Positions 8,486 to 16,877 are shown, numbered from the stretch's first letter. The stretch: 24,242 bases of DNA from Bacteroidaceae bacterium (GCA_023227685.1 JALNVG010000013.1:1-24242); one strand, 5' to 3'. A program made the numbers and translations. The notes: generated by a model from the sequence alone, not told the origin.

Positions 8486-9151
8486 ATGGATATGCAGCTT
8501 ATCTTTCAATTCTTAAAAAATATATCTGCCAATAATAACCGCGAATGGTTTAAGATACACAAAAATGAGTATGAAGAGGCATGTAATGAGTTTAATAGCC
8601 TATTAGAAGGAATTATTGCGCGAATTTCTACTTTTGATAAAAGTGTGATCGGTGTGTTACCCAAAGATTGTACTTACCGTATTTATCGTGATGTTCGTTT
8701 TTCTACAGATAAGTCACCTTTCAAAACACATATCGGTGGTTATATCAATCCGAAAGGGAAAAAATCCAGTCATGCCGGTTATTATGTTCATATTCAGCCG
8801 GGGCAATGTATGCTTGCGGGCGGTAGTTACGAGTTGCCTTCAAACATTTTAAGGGCCGTAAGACAAACCGTTTATGATAATATAGATGAGTATATATCTA
8901 TAGTTGATAACCCTTCCTTTAAAAACTATTTTCCTATTATAGGATATGAATTTCTGAAAACCGCTCCTAAAGGTTTTCCAAAGGATTTTAAATATATGGA
9001 TTATTTGAAATGCAAAGAATTTTCGTGCGCTTATTCTGTAAAAGATGATTTCTTTACCGCTCCCGATGTATTGGATAGGGTTGAAGAAGTGTTTCGTCAA
9101 TTTAAGCCGTTTGCCGATTTTATAAATTTCACTATTGACAATTACGAATAA
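8486..9151 (+). CDS. DUF2461 (TIGR02453) family protein
   Basis: A 221-residue protein recognised as DUF2461 by its N-terminal NNREWFKIHKNEYEEA stretch and by YRIYRDVRFSTDKSPFKTHI, followed by the G-rich AGYYVHIQPGQCMLAGG segment. No signal peptide or membrane segment is visible, so it is presumably cytoplasmic. The family is widespread and, to my knowledge, has no established biochemical role; I do not assign one. It is the first gene of a plus-strand cluster, 11 bp before the YhcH-family gene, which itself lies 20 bp before glgB, so the three are probably cotranscribed. The ATG at 8486 follows an A-rich stretch. The length is normal for the family. Confidence 0.88.
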   Translation: MDMQLIFQFLKNISANNNREWFKIHKNEYEEACNEFNSLLEGIIARISTFDKSVIGVLPKDCTYRIYRDVRFSTDKSPFKTHIGGYINPKGKKSSHAGYYVHIQPGQCMLAGGSYELPSNILRAVRQTVYDNIDEYISIVDNPSFKNYFPIIGYEFLKTAPKGFPKDFKYMDYLKCKEFSCAYSVKDDFFTAPDVLDRVEEVFRQFKPFADFINFTIDNYE

Positions 9152-9162
9152 ATACTTTTATT

Positions 9163-9609
9163 ATGATAATAGATAAACTGGAAAACTTAGAGAAGTATGT
9201 ATCAATAAATTCATTGTTTGCAGAAGCAATCGAATTTCTTCGCTCTCATGATCTTGAGTTGCTGGAGATTGGAAAAACCGAATTGAAGGGAAAAAACCTT
9301 TTAGTAAACGTAGCCCAAACGATGCCAAAAACTAAGGCAGAAGCAAAGCTGGAGACTCATAAAGATTTTATAGACATTCAGATACCTCTGTCGGCTACTG
9401 AAGTAATGGGCTACACTCCTATGGTTGATTGCAAACCAGTTGATGCAGTATACAATGCGGCAAAAGATATTTCTTTTTTTGAGGGAGCAGCAGATAGTTA
9501 CTTGACGGTAAAACCCGGTATGTTTGCTATCTTCTTTCCTCAAGATGGTCATGCACCAGGTATATCAACTCTTGGTGTAAAGAAAATTATCATTAAAGTA
9601 AAAGCTTAA
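9163..9609 (+). CDS. YhcH/YjgK/YiaL family (DUF386) protein
   Basis: A 148-residue cytoplasmic protein with the family signatures THKDFIDIQIPLSATEVMGY and FFPQDGHAPGI, whose His, Asp and Glu residues belong to the cupin-like metal site of the fold. Family members include E. coli EbgC (beta subunit of evolved beta-galactosidase) and YhcH of the sialic acid operon, so a sugar-related role such as anomer or epimer conversion is often suggested, though rarely demonstrated. Here it sits between the DUF2461 gene and glgB with short gaps and no separate promoter visible, suggesting a link to intracellular carbohydrate handling. The length is normal for the family. Confidence 0.9.
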   Translation: MIIDKLENLEKYVSINSLFAEAIEFLRSHDLELLEIGKTELKGKNLLVNVAQTMPKTKAEAKLETHKDFIDIQIPLSATEVMGYTPMVDCKPVDAVYNAAKDISFFEGAADSYLTVKPGMFAIFFPQDGHAPGISTLGVKKIIIKVKA

Positions 9610-9629
9610 CATAACTTATATTGAATATA

Positions 9630-11642
9630 ATGAAAGATACTTTTGGAATTATAAAAAACGACTCTTTGCTCGAACCTTTTGCAGAGGCAATCAGCGGACG
9701 TCACCAACATTCTTTGGATAAAGAAGCCGAGCTTGTAAAAGAGGACCATGAAACACTGTCCGACTTTGCCACTGGATATTTGTTTTTCGGATTGCACAAA
9801 ACAAATAAGAATTGGACGTTCCGCGAATGGGCCCCTAACGCTACTGAAATATACTTGATCGGTACTTTTAATGATTGGCAGGAGAAAAGTGAATTTAAAC
9901 TCAGCGCGTTGAAAAATGGCATCTGGGAGATCACGTTGCCCCTTGACGCCATTCATCATGAAGATTTATACAAACTGAAGATTCATTGGAACGGTGGCGA
10001 AGGCGAACGCATTCCCGCATGGGCTACCCGGGTGGTGCAAGACGAAAAGACAGCTATTTTTTCTGCACAAGTATGGAATCCCGAGAAACCGTACGAATTT
10101 AAGACAAAGAATTTTAAGCCATGTATAAATCCGTTGCTCATATACGAGTGTCATATCGGTATGGCTCAAAAAGAAGAGAAGATAGGTACCTATAAAGAAT
10201 TCCGCGAATTAGTGTTGCCACGTATTGTCAAAGATGGATATAATTGTATTCAAATCATGGCTATACAGGAACATCCGTATTATGGAAGTTTTGGTTACCA
10301 TGTATCCAGCCTTTTTGCTGCATCCTCTCGTTTCGGTACACCTGATGAACTTAAAGAATTAATTGATGCCGCCCATAGCATGGGGCTGACGGTTATTATG
10401 GATATTGTTCATTCTCATTCCGTAAAGAATGAGGTGGAAGGTCTGGCCAATTTTGCCGGTGACCCGAATCAGTATTTTTATCCGGGTGCACGCCGTGAAC
10501 ATCCGTCATGGGATTCTCTTTGCTTTGATTATAGTAAAAACGAAGTGATTCATTTCTTATTGTCCAATTGTAAATATTGGCTCGATGAATATCATTTTGA
10601 TGGCTTCCGTTTTGATGGTGTAACCTCAATGTTGTATCTTAGCCATGGTATAGGTGATGTTTTCAATAATTATAATGCATACTTTAATGGCATGGAAGAC
10701 GATGATGCCATCTGTTATCTGATGTTGGCCAATAGGCTGATTCATCAGGTTAACGAGAATGCTATTACCATTGCCGAAGATGTTTCGGGCATGCCAGGAT
10801 TAGCTAATAGCTTTGAAAACGATGGCTATGGCTTTGATTATCGTATGGCAATGAATATACCGGATTTCTGGATTAAAACCATCAAGGAGAGAATTGATGA
10901 AGATTGGAAACCTTCCGGTATTTTCTGGGAGATGACAAACCGCAGAAAAGAAGAAAAAACCATTTCTTATGCTGAGAGTCACGATCAGGCTTTAGTTGGC
11001 GATAAGACGATTATTTTCTGGTTGATAGATGCTGATATGTATTGGCATATGCAAAAGGGGGATGAAAACTATATCGTGCAACGCGGACTGGCTTTACACA
11101 AAATGATTCGTCTGGTTACTTCAACTACGATGAATGGTGGTTATCTTAATTTCATGGGAAATGAGTTCGGTCATCCCGAATGGATCGATTTTCCGCGAGA
11201 AGGTAACAATTGGTCGTATAAGTATGCTCGTCGCCAATGGGATTTAGCCGATAACAATAATCTTTGTTATCAGTACCTTGGAGATTTTGATAAGGCGATG
11301 CTTGATGTTATTAAAAGCGAAAAGGGTATACGGGCTACACCGGTACAAGAAATTTGGCATAATGACAACGATCAAGTATTAGCATATATGCGTGATGATC
11401 TGGTGTTTGTTTTTAATTTTAACCCTACACGTTCTTTTGTTGATTATGGATTTCTTGTACAGAAAGGTGCTTATGAGGTTATATTAAATACGGATGATGT
11501 AAAATTCGGTGGTAAAGGCCTTACTGATGATACGATGGTTCATTTCACTAATTTTGATCCTCTTTATGAGAAAGATAACAAAGAGTGGTTGAAATTATAT
11601 ATTCCGGCTCGTTCGGCCGTAGTGCTTAGAAAAAAGCCTTGA
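9630..11642 (+). CDS. glgB: 1,4-alpha-glucan branching enzyme
   Basis: The ATG at 9630 gives 670 residues; the longer frame starts at a TTG (9621). The enzyme transfers alpha-1,4 glucan segments to alpha-1,6 branch points in glycogen synthesis. An N-terminal CBM48 domain (about 55-135; FREWAPNATEIYLIGTFNDW) precedes the GH13 barrel. The four GH13 regions are visible: DIVHSH (258-263), GFRFDG with nucleophile Asp329, IAEDVSG with acid/base Glu383, and ESHD with His451 and Asp452. The sequence resembles the eukaryote-like GH13_8 branch rather than the GH13_9 enzymes of enterobacteria. No glgA or glgC is nearby. It is the last gene of the DUF2461-YhcH-glgB cluster, ends at a strong hairpin (11664-11702), and is convergent with an intracellular GH13 amylase, so synthesis and breakdown genes are neighbours. 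Confidence 0.95.
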   Translation: MKDTFGIIKNDSLLEPFAEAISGRHQHSLDKEAELVKEDHETLSDFATGYLFFGLHKTNKNWTFREWAPNATEIYLIGTFNDWQEKSEFKLSALKNGIWEITLPLDAIHHEDLYKLKIHWNGGEGERIPAWATRVVQDEKTAIFSAQVWNPEKPYEFKTKNFKPCINPLLIYECHIGMAQKEEKIGTYKEFRELVLPRIVKDGYNCIQIMAIQEHPYYGSFGYHVSSLFAASSRFGTPDELKELIDAAHSMGLTVIMDIVHSHSVKNEVEGLANFAGDPNQYFYPGARREHPSWDSLCFDYSKNEVIHFLLSNCKYWLDEYHFDGFRFDGVTSMLYLSHGIGDVFNNYNAYFNGMEDDDAICYLMLANRLIHQVNENAITIAEDVSGMPGLANSFENDGYGFDYRMAMNIPDFWIKTIKERIDEDWKPSGIFWEMTNRRKEEKTISYAESHDQALVGDKTIIFWLIDADMYWHMQKGDENYIVQRGLALHKMIRLVTSTTMNGGYLNFMGNEFGHPEWIDFPREGNNWSYKYARRQWDLADNNNLCYQYLGDFDKAMLDVIKSEKGIRATPVQEIWHNDNDQVLAYMRDDLVFVFNFNPTRSFVDYGFLVQKGAYEVILNTDDVKFGGKGLTDDTMVHFTNFDPLYEKDNKEWLKLYIPARSAVVLRKKP

Positions 11643-11663
11643 GATAAAGTAATTATTATATAA

Positions 11664-11702
11664 CAAGAGGGTATGTCAAAAAAAAGCTGACATACCCTCT
11701 TG
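11664..11702 (+). terminator. Perfect 15-bp hairpin downstream of glgB
   Basis: CAAGAGGGTATGTCA (11664-11678) and TGACATACCCTCTTG (11688-11702) form a perfect 15-bp stem with a 9-nt A-rich loop, 21 bp after the glgB stop. There is no long T run after it, so the stem itself or the A/T-rich surroundings must provide termination. It could work in either direction. Confidence 0.72.
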
Positions 11703-12018
11703 CTATAATATTCTGTGATGTTATCATCATATATAATTTCGCTTCCCTTTTTTCTGTAAACCGACCGGTAGAGTTTTTCACTGGTATTTATCTTGCTAAT
11801 GAATAGACTATGTAGTTTCTCTTATTAGGAAACTGTAATTTCCATGCATTGGAATTATGGTTTCTTTATGTAGAAACTACTGTTCCCTATATAGGAAACG
11901 ATCGTTCCCCTTAATGGAAACGACCGTAACTAATCGTATAAACCAACCTTCCTCTATACTTCACAATAAAGGACTTATATCTACTTATAACACATTCTTT
12001 TTGCTTTTATTGTTCATT
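11703..12018. other. Gene-free stretch between convergent glgB and GH13 amylase
   Basis: This is most of the longest gap in the window (11643-12018). Apart from the palindrome array at 11816-11947 I see no convincing gene. A plus-strand open frame through here (11857-12159) runs into the amylase gene and has no recognisable composition. No clear terminator was found for the minus-strand amylase between 11948 and 12018. Confidence 0.6.
11816..11947. repeat. Array of six 22-bp imperfect palindromic repeats
   Basis: Units start at 11816, 11838, 11860, 11882, 11904 and 11926, exactly 22 bp apart. The core pattern is GTTyC-N6/8-GGAAAC followed by a 4-nt linker. The clearest units are GTTTCTTTATGTAGAAAC (11860-11877), GTTCCCTATATAGGAAAC (11882-11899) and GTTCCCCTTAATGGAAAC (11904-11921). 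The first two units are more diverged and the last is only partly recognisable. Each unit can fold as a small hairpin, and neighbouring arms also form alternative dyads, for example AACGATCGTT at 11897-11906. The array lies between two convergent genes, so it resembles a REP-like extragenic palindromic element more than a promoter operator array. Confidence 0.75.
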
Positions 12019-13716
12019 TTAAATCTTGAATTTAAGGATCTTCCCGCCATTAGCTTTTACATGTGTATCAAGGGCATGATAGGGGAGCAGACAAACGACT
12101 TCTTCCTCATCAGTGAGCAAATCTTTTACCGCGATACTATAGATTTGCGGTATTTGTAAGAAGTCAAAGGCATGTGATGGAATATTTATGGCAATATCAA
12201 CGGGCTGGTCGTCAAAATTCGCAATGATCAGCAGTAATTCATTGCGATATTTTCTAAAAAAGACAAACAGCTTGTCTGCATTGAATTTCCAGCCGTTGAG
12301 ATTAGCATACATCAAATCAAAAAACGAACCTTGTGACAGAGCTGCTTCATCATTACAAAGATTAAGTATTTTACAATAAAGTCCATAAAGATGTCTTTGT
12401 TGATCGGTGAGCAATTTACCATCGTAAGTATTATTGTGTCTCCAGTGGCGTATCGTAGTGATGCTCCAAAAATCGAAAATAGTTGTACGTCCGTCCAGTC
12501 CGCTGAAGCCCTCTTTATCCATGCCTCTTTCTCCAAATTCCTGCCCGAAATAAATCATGAAAGGATTTGTGTTCATACATGCAGAAACGATGAGAGCCGG
12601 AATAGCTTTCAGAGGATCTGTGGCAAAAAAATCGGAAGCAATGCGCTGCTCATCATGGTTTTCGAGGAAGTTGAGCATCTTGTCTTCAATGCCGTTTAAG
12701 CTCTGCCAACATCCGGTGATATCTTTAGCCGATCGTTTTCCACAAATAACCTCGCGAAGGGTGTCATATAATCCGACTTTATCATAGATGTAATCAAATT
12801 TACCTCGGAGGATATAATTTTTATATTCTCCGAAATTATATATCTCGGCGATAAATAATAAGTCAGGATGTTTTTCTTTTACTTTGGGGATGACCCATGA
12901 CCAGAATTCCACAGGAACCATTTCGGCCATGTCACATCGAAAACCATCAATGCCTTTGGATGCCCAAAACAAAAGAATGTCGAGCATCTTAATCCATGTG
13001 TCAGGAATTGGAGAGAAGTGATAAGTACAACCGTTCATATAATCAATACCATAATTGAGCTTGACTGTCTCAAACCAATCATTAATGGTAGGGTATGCGT
13101 CAAAACGGTTATTACCCGTTGCCTTAGCAGGAATTTCTTTGTAGGGCTCGGGTGCACCGTCTTTCATATCAAACCGCCCTTCCAATTCCGTATTCGGGAT
13201 ATAATAAAAATTGTTATATGGACTAAACGACAATTGCGGATCATCATTGGCACCCAGTTGGGAAGAACCCTCCGGTTGGCTGTCCGAAGAGTATTGTCGT
13301 GCTACATGATTGGGCACAAAATCAAAGATGACTTTCATACCTTCTTTATGGGTACGCCTTACGAGGTCATCGAATTCATTTATTCTTTCGGGTATATCCG
13401 ATGCCAATGCCGGGTCAACATCATAATAATCTTTGATGGCATATGGTGATCCGGCCTTTCCTTTTACCAATGCAGGATGATCGGGACGTATATTATAACG
13501 GCGAAAATCTACTTTGGTGGCGTGTTCGATAATTCCGGTATACCAAATGTGCGTAATACCCAGTTTCTTAATTTCTTTCAGAGTCTGAGAAGTAAAATCA
13601 GACATCTTCCCACTGCCATTTTCGGTTAAGCTGCCATTATATATACAATTATCATTATCATTTCCGAATAATCTCGGCAAAACTTGATAGATGATTATCT
13701 TTTCTTTTTTATTCAT
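12019..13716 (-). CDS. Cytoplasmic GH13 alpha-amylase family protein
   Basis: A 565-residue protein without a signal peptide, so intracellular, unlike the SusG-type surface amylases of Bacteroides. The GH13 barrel is intact: region I FDFVPNH (131-137), region II GFRCDMAEM with nucleophile Asp262, region III FIAEIYN with acid/base Glu291, region IV NHD at 353-355, and a small C-terminal beta domain that includes LLIIANFDDQPVDIAI. It probably hydrolyses alpha-1,4 bonds of glycogen or imported maltodextrins; amylase and maltogenic or glucosidase-type specificity cannot be separated from the motifs alone. It is the last gene of the minus-strand run kinase-patatin-amylase, 62 bp after the small patatin, and is convergent with glgB across the palindrome array, which fits a role in glycogen turnover. 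Confidence 0.92.
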   Translation of the reverse strand: MNKKEKIIIYQVLPRLFGNDNDNCIYNGSLTENGSGKMSDFTSQTLKEIKKLGITHIWYTGIIEHATKVDFRRYNIRPDHPALVKGKAGSPYAIKDYYDVDPALASDIPERINEFDDLVRRTHKEGMKVIFDFVPNHVARQYSSDSQPEGSSQLGANDDPQLSFSPYNNFYYIPNTELEGRFDMKDGAPEPYKEIPAKATGNNRFDAYPTINDWFETVKLNYGIDYMNGCTYHFSPIPDTWIKMLDILLFWASKGIDGFRCDMAEMVPVEFWSWVIPKVKEKHPDLLFIAEIYNFGEYKNYILRGKFDYIYDKVGLYDTLREVICGKRSAKDITGCWQSLNGIEDKMLNFLENHDEQRIASDFFATDPLKAIPALIVSACMNTNPFMIYFGQEFGERGMDKEGFSGLDGRTTIFDFWSITTIRHWRHNNTYDGKLLTDQQRHLYGLYCKILNLCNDEAALSQGSFFDLMYANLNGWKFNADKLFVFFRKYRNELLLIIANFDDQPVDIAINIPSHAFDFLQIPQIYSIAVKDLLTDEEEVVCLLPYHALDTHVKANGGKILKFKI

Positions 13717-13778
13717 CCTTTAATGTTATTCCCTTAATAAACAAGAATTGATGAGATTGCTTATCGTAGGTGTTAATT

Positions 13779-14588
13779 TTATTTTTCTTTCCAGATTGTA
13801 TGTTTTTCAGACAGCAGTTGTTCTATTTTTTTATAAGCCTCATAATAACCCTTGTTGAAAATTTCTTCTGCTTTATCCAATGCTGTATTGTTATACGACT
13901 CCAGATTTGTGGCTTCAATAACTAAATCGCTTTTTTCCTTTTCTACAAATGTATTGGCCCGAAACATAATATTGTATGATCGTATGCCGATTCCCATCAT
14001 ATTCATCTTATAATCTCTGGCAATAAGCGGACTTACATTGATGGCAACAACCTTTTCACAGATCCTTCGGATAACGGAGACCGGCAGGTTCTGCATCACA
14101 CCTCCATCCACATAATTTGTTCCATCAATGGTAACAGGTGAAAAAATGACTGGCATACAGCAGGAAGCAGCTACTCTTTCGGCAATATTTCCTTTATAAA
14201 AATGTATCGAACGGCAATGGTCCAAGTCTGTTGCTGTGACAATCAAAGGTATTGGCAAATCTTCCAACCGCTTTGTCTTTAAATTAGATCGAATAAAATC
14301 CATGAATTCGTTTAATTCAAAAAGCCCTCTCTTTGGTACGACAAATTTTGTCAAGTCCTGAAATTTATGCCCCTTAAATAGCTCAACAATATTGTAAGGC
14401 TCTTTGCCGTCGGCAAAAAACACACCCGCCACAGCTCCCGCACTTACTCCGGATATAATGTCTGGTTTGATATCGTGCTCCAAGAGTGCTTGAATAATAC
14501 CTAAGTGAGCAAAGCCTTTGATAAAACCTCCACTTAGAGCATATCCCACAGGATATCTTTTACCTACATTGCTTAATGTCACTTCCAT
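13779..14588 (-). CDS. Small cytoplasmic patatin-like phospholipase (RssA-like)
   Basis: A 269-residue stand-alone patatin domain with no signal peptide. The oxyanion loop is SGGFIKG (19-25), Ser49 lies in GVSAG, and the dyad Asp161 lies in VDGG. The catalytic dyad is intact, so esterase or lysophospholipase activity is expected; the substrate is unknown. The size and plan fit the RssA/YchK-type bacterial patatins. It is the second patatin in the window, but unlike the 1181-3391 protein it has no export signal and no barrel. The ATG at 14588 overlaps the last base of a 9-bp tandem repeat that forms its leader, and an in-frame TAA two codons upstream rules out an upstream start. It lies 99 bp after the kinase gene and 62 bp before the amylase on the same strand. 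Confidence 0.9.
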   Translation of the reverse strand: MEVTLSNVGKRYPVGYALSGGFIKGFAHLGIIQALLEHDIKPDIISGVSAGAVAGVFFADGKEPYNIVELFKGHKFQDLTKFVVPKRGLFELNEFMDFIRSNLKTKRLEDLPIPLIVTATDLDHCRSIHFYKGNIAERVAASCCMPVIFSPVTIDGTNYVDGGVMQNLPVSVIRRICEKVVAINVSPLIARDYKMNMMGIGIRSYNIMFRANTFVEKEKSDLVIEATNLESYNNTALDKAEEIFNKGYYEAYKKIEQLLSEKHTIWKEK

Positions 14589-14623
14589 TTGTTATATTTG
14601 TTATATTTGTTATATTTCTTATT
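14588..14623 (-). repeat. 9-bp tandem repeat (TATAACAAA x3 plus a degenerate copy) at the patatin start codon
   Basis: On the minus strand three exact TATAACAAA copies (14588-14614) run directly into the ATG at 14588, preceded by a degenerate fourth copy AATAAGAAA (14615-14623). The repeat occupies the ribosome-binding region. Because Bacteroidales often rely on A/T-rich unstructured leaders rather than Shine-Dalgarno pairing, copy-number change could alter expression; this is inference. Confidence 0.85.
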
Positions 14624-14687
14624 TTGCTCGATTACAAGATTCCTAAAAAAAATATTTCCGTTTTTTTAGTTTTTTTCTTAAGCTTGT

Positions 14688-16877
14688 CTATTGCGTCTTA
14701 GGCAGAGGTAGAGTAAAAATGAATGTCGAACCCTTGTCCAACTTTGATTTTACAGAAATTGTTCCCCCTAACTTCTCAATAATGGTCTTACTGATTGAAG
14801 TGCCTAAACCTGCACCCGGATTAGAACTATTAAACTTCTGAAAACGGTCAAATACATGTTCTAGATTTTCCGAACTAATGCCAATTCCCGTATCGGTTAC
14901 ATAAAATTCAATGCAGTCGTCCTTTTTTTTATAACCCATATGTACACTACCTCTCTTTGTGAATTTAAGTGCATTACTCACCATGTTCGTATAAACTTGT
15001 AACAACCGTTTAAAGTCCGACTTGATGATAATTGTTTTTTGGGGACATTCGCAGTAATATTCAATATCATTTGGTATGCTTAAGCGAAAGGAATCATATA
15101 CATTTTGGCACAATTGATTGAGATCTACATCTTCTTCCTTGAAATCTATAAATCCGGCGTCAATCTTTGATATATCAAGAATATCATTAATTAGATTGAG
15201 TAGATGTTTATTATTAGTATCAATAATTTTGAAATATTTCTTACGATCTTCTTTGTTATCTGTCTCTGAAATTATTTGCGAAAATCCCATGATGGCATTT
15301 AGTGGTGTACGAATTTCATGACTCATATTGGCGAGGAAAGCAGATTTGAGTTTGTCGGCTTTTTCTGCTTCCTCTTTTGCTTTTTTTAATTCTCGCTTCA
15401 TTAGCTCGTGCTTCGTGATATCCCATTCGATAATGACAAGCAGCGGTGAAGAATATTGGTCACCTTTGATAATGAATTTTCGTTTATCAAGAATCAGTAA
15501 GTTACCGTTTTTATCTTTATCTTCTACTATTTTCATTAAAGGTTTCCCGGTTTTAACAATTTCAAGATCTTCTTCTTTTGATTTTTCAGCTACCTCTTTG
15601 GAATAATAATCAAAGTCGGTTTTGCCGATAGCATTTTCATCTATATTGATATTTTTCTGTCTGTTAAAAGATTCCTTGTTACGATAGAAATAACAAAAAT
15701 TATGGTCAACCTCTTTTATGACAAGTGAAGTAGGTAAATTGTCCAGCGTAGAGTTCAAAACATTAGTGAATGTTTTGAAAGTCGACTTGTATTTCAATTG
15801 ATTGGTAATGTTGTGTGAAAAATACCAAATGTTTTTCTTACCGATTTCATTCTTTACAACAAACTGGTTGATTTCGAATGATAGTAGTTGACTTTGATTT
15901 AAAGGTGAGCTGTAATTAATAATAAAATGATCGGAACCTTTTGACAATGTATTATTGAAATGTTCTTCCCATTGTGAAGATAAACCGTTGTTGTAATATA
16001 AATCAAAGAGGCGGTATTTGTTCAAATTAGACTCTTGAGCTATATGGTGCAAATTTCTATAGTATTCATTGGCAAAAACCAAAAAACCTTTTTCGTCAGT
16101 GGCAAAGATGCCTTCATCTACCCTGTCAATAGCGAGTGTAAGGGCATTAATGTTATATGCGTTCCGATATGCGTCAGATACATTTTGTGTAAACCCTTCG
16201 TATTCAATGCCTCTTTTCGTATTTTTCTTATGAAAGACAAAAATATGCAAATGTAAAATATCATTTTCGGTGCGTAATCTGATAACAATACCTTTTGATA
16301 ATTCATTTTGCCGTAGTGTATCTACAAATTTATTAAAGATAGGTAGATCTTTACTCAGTATATTTTTTTTGAATGTGTCTATAGAGTTATTTTGCCCATT
16401 TTTTAATACCGTGTTAAGTAAAGGGCCTGAAAAAGAGAAAGTATCTTCCCAAGTATTGAAACTCCAGAGATTAATTTGTGTCAGTCTTTGTATATTACGC
16501 ACTCTTTGAATCATTTGCGGGCTCTTTCGCAATGTTTTGTGTTGATTGGTAATATCGGTCAACTGACACAAAACATTATCATCATATGGAAACATACTGC
16601 ACATGAATGAATAGGTACGGTTATCATTGCTAAAGTCGAAGTTCCAGATTGTATTTTCATGGTTTTCGATGACCTGATTGAACTGATCAATAAAATCAGA
16701 TTTTATACGTGTTGGGAGAAAAACATTTATGTTATTTCCTTTAAGATACTTTTCCTGTAGGAACCAAAAATCATAATCTGTTTCAGATTCCAAACAAGTG
16801 CCATCTTTTGAAATCAAAACCAAAGCCTTAGCAATAGTTTTAAGAATTCTTTTTGATGTATTAGTATCTTCTAACAT
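14688..16877 (-). CDS. Soluble multi-PAS sensor histidine kinase
   Basis: A 729-residue protein with no membrane segment or signal peptide. About 500 N-terminal residues appear to form several PAS-like modules (roughly 10-110, 130-235, 245-360 and 370-495); the third contains the typical DEGIFATDEKGFLVFAN stretch. A short coiled coil (about 490-512, KRELKKAKEEAEKADKLKSA) leads to HisKA with His520 in NMSHEIRTPLNA, the N box NMVSNALKF (631-639), G1 DTGIGI (662-667), the F-box FDRFQKF and G2 GAGLG (688-692). It should autophosphorylate in response to a cytoplasmic signal. There is no receiver domain and no response regulator gene beside it, so its partner is encoded elsewhere. It is AT-rich compared with glyA and pfp. 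It lies 99 bp upstream of the small patatin on the same strand. Confidence 0.92.
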   Translation of the reverse strand: MLEDTNTSKRILKTIAKALVLISKDGTCLESETDYDFWFLQEKYLKGNNINVFLPTRIKSDFIDQFNQVIENHENTIWNFDFSNDNRTYSFMCSMFPYDDNVLCQLTDITNQHKTLRKSPQMIQRVRNIQRLTQINLWSFNTWEDTFSFSGPLLNTVLKNGQNNSIDTFKKNILSKDLPIFNKFVDTLRQNELSKGIVIRLRTENDILHLHIFVFHKKNTKRGIEYEGFTQNVSDAYRNAYNINALTLAIDRVDEGIFATDEKGFLVFANEYYRNLHHIAQESNLNKYRLFDLYYNNGLSSQWEEHFNNTLSKGSDHFIINYSSPLNQSQLLSFEINQFVVKNEIGKKNIWYFSHNITNQLKYKSTFKTFTNVLNSTLDNLPTSLVIKEVDHNFCYFYRNKESFNRQKNINIDENAIGKTDFDYYSKEVAEKSKEEDLEIVKTGKPLMKIVEDKDKNGNLLILDKRKFIIKGDQYSSPLLVIIEWDITKHELMKRELKKAKEEAEKADKLKSAFLANMSHEIRTPLNAIMGFSQIISETDNKEDRKKYFKIIDTNNKHLLNLINDILDISKIDAGFIDFKEEDVDLNQLCQNVYDSFRLSIPNDIEYYCECPQKTIIIKSDFKRLLQVYTNMVSNALKFTKRGSVHMGYKKKDDCIEFYVTDTGIGISSENLEHVFDRFQKFNSSNPGAGLGTSISKTIIEKLGGTISVKSKLDKGSTFIFTLPLPKTQ

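Noticed and set aside
11816..11947. The palindrome array as a CRISPR array
   Set aside because: The period is only 22 bp, there are no constant repeats separated by unrelated spacers of regular length, and no cas gene is present.
11857..12159. 100-residue plus-strand open frame over the palindrome array
   Set aside because: It is an antisense run-in to the amylase gene with no recognisable domain, and its start lies in the repeat.
12391..12699. 102-residue plus-strand frame
   Set aside because: It is fully antisense to conserved GH13 coding sequence and has no family features.
14593..14609. Two plus-strand TATATTTG matches in the 9-bp repeat as promoters
   Set aside because: They arise from the repeat itself and no plus-strand gene lies downstream for several kilobases.
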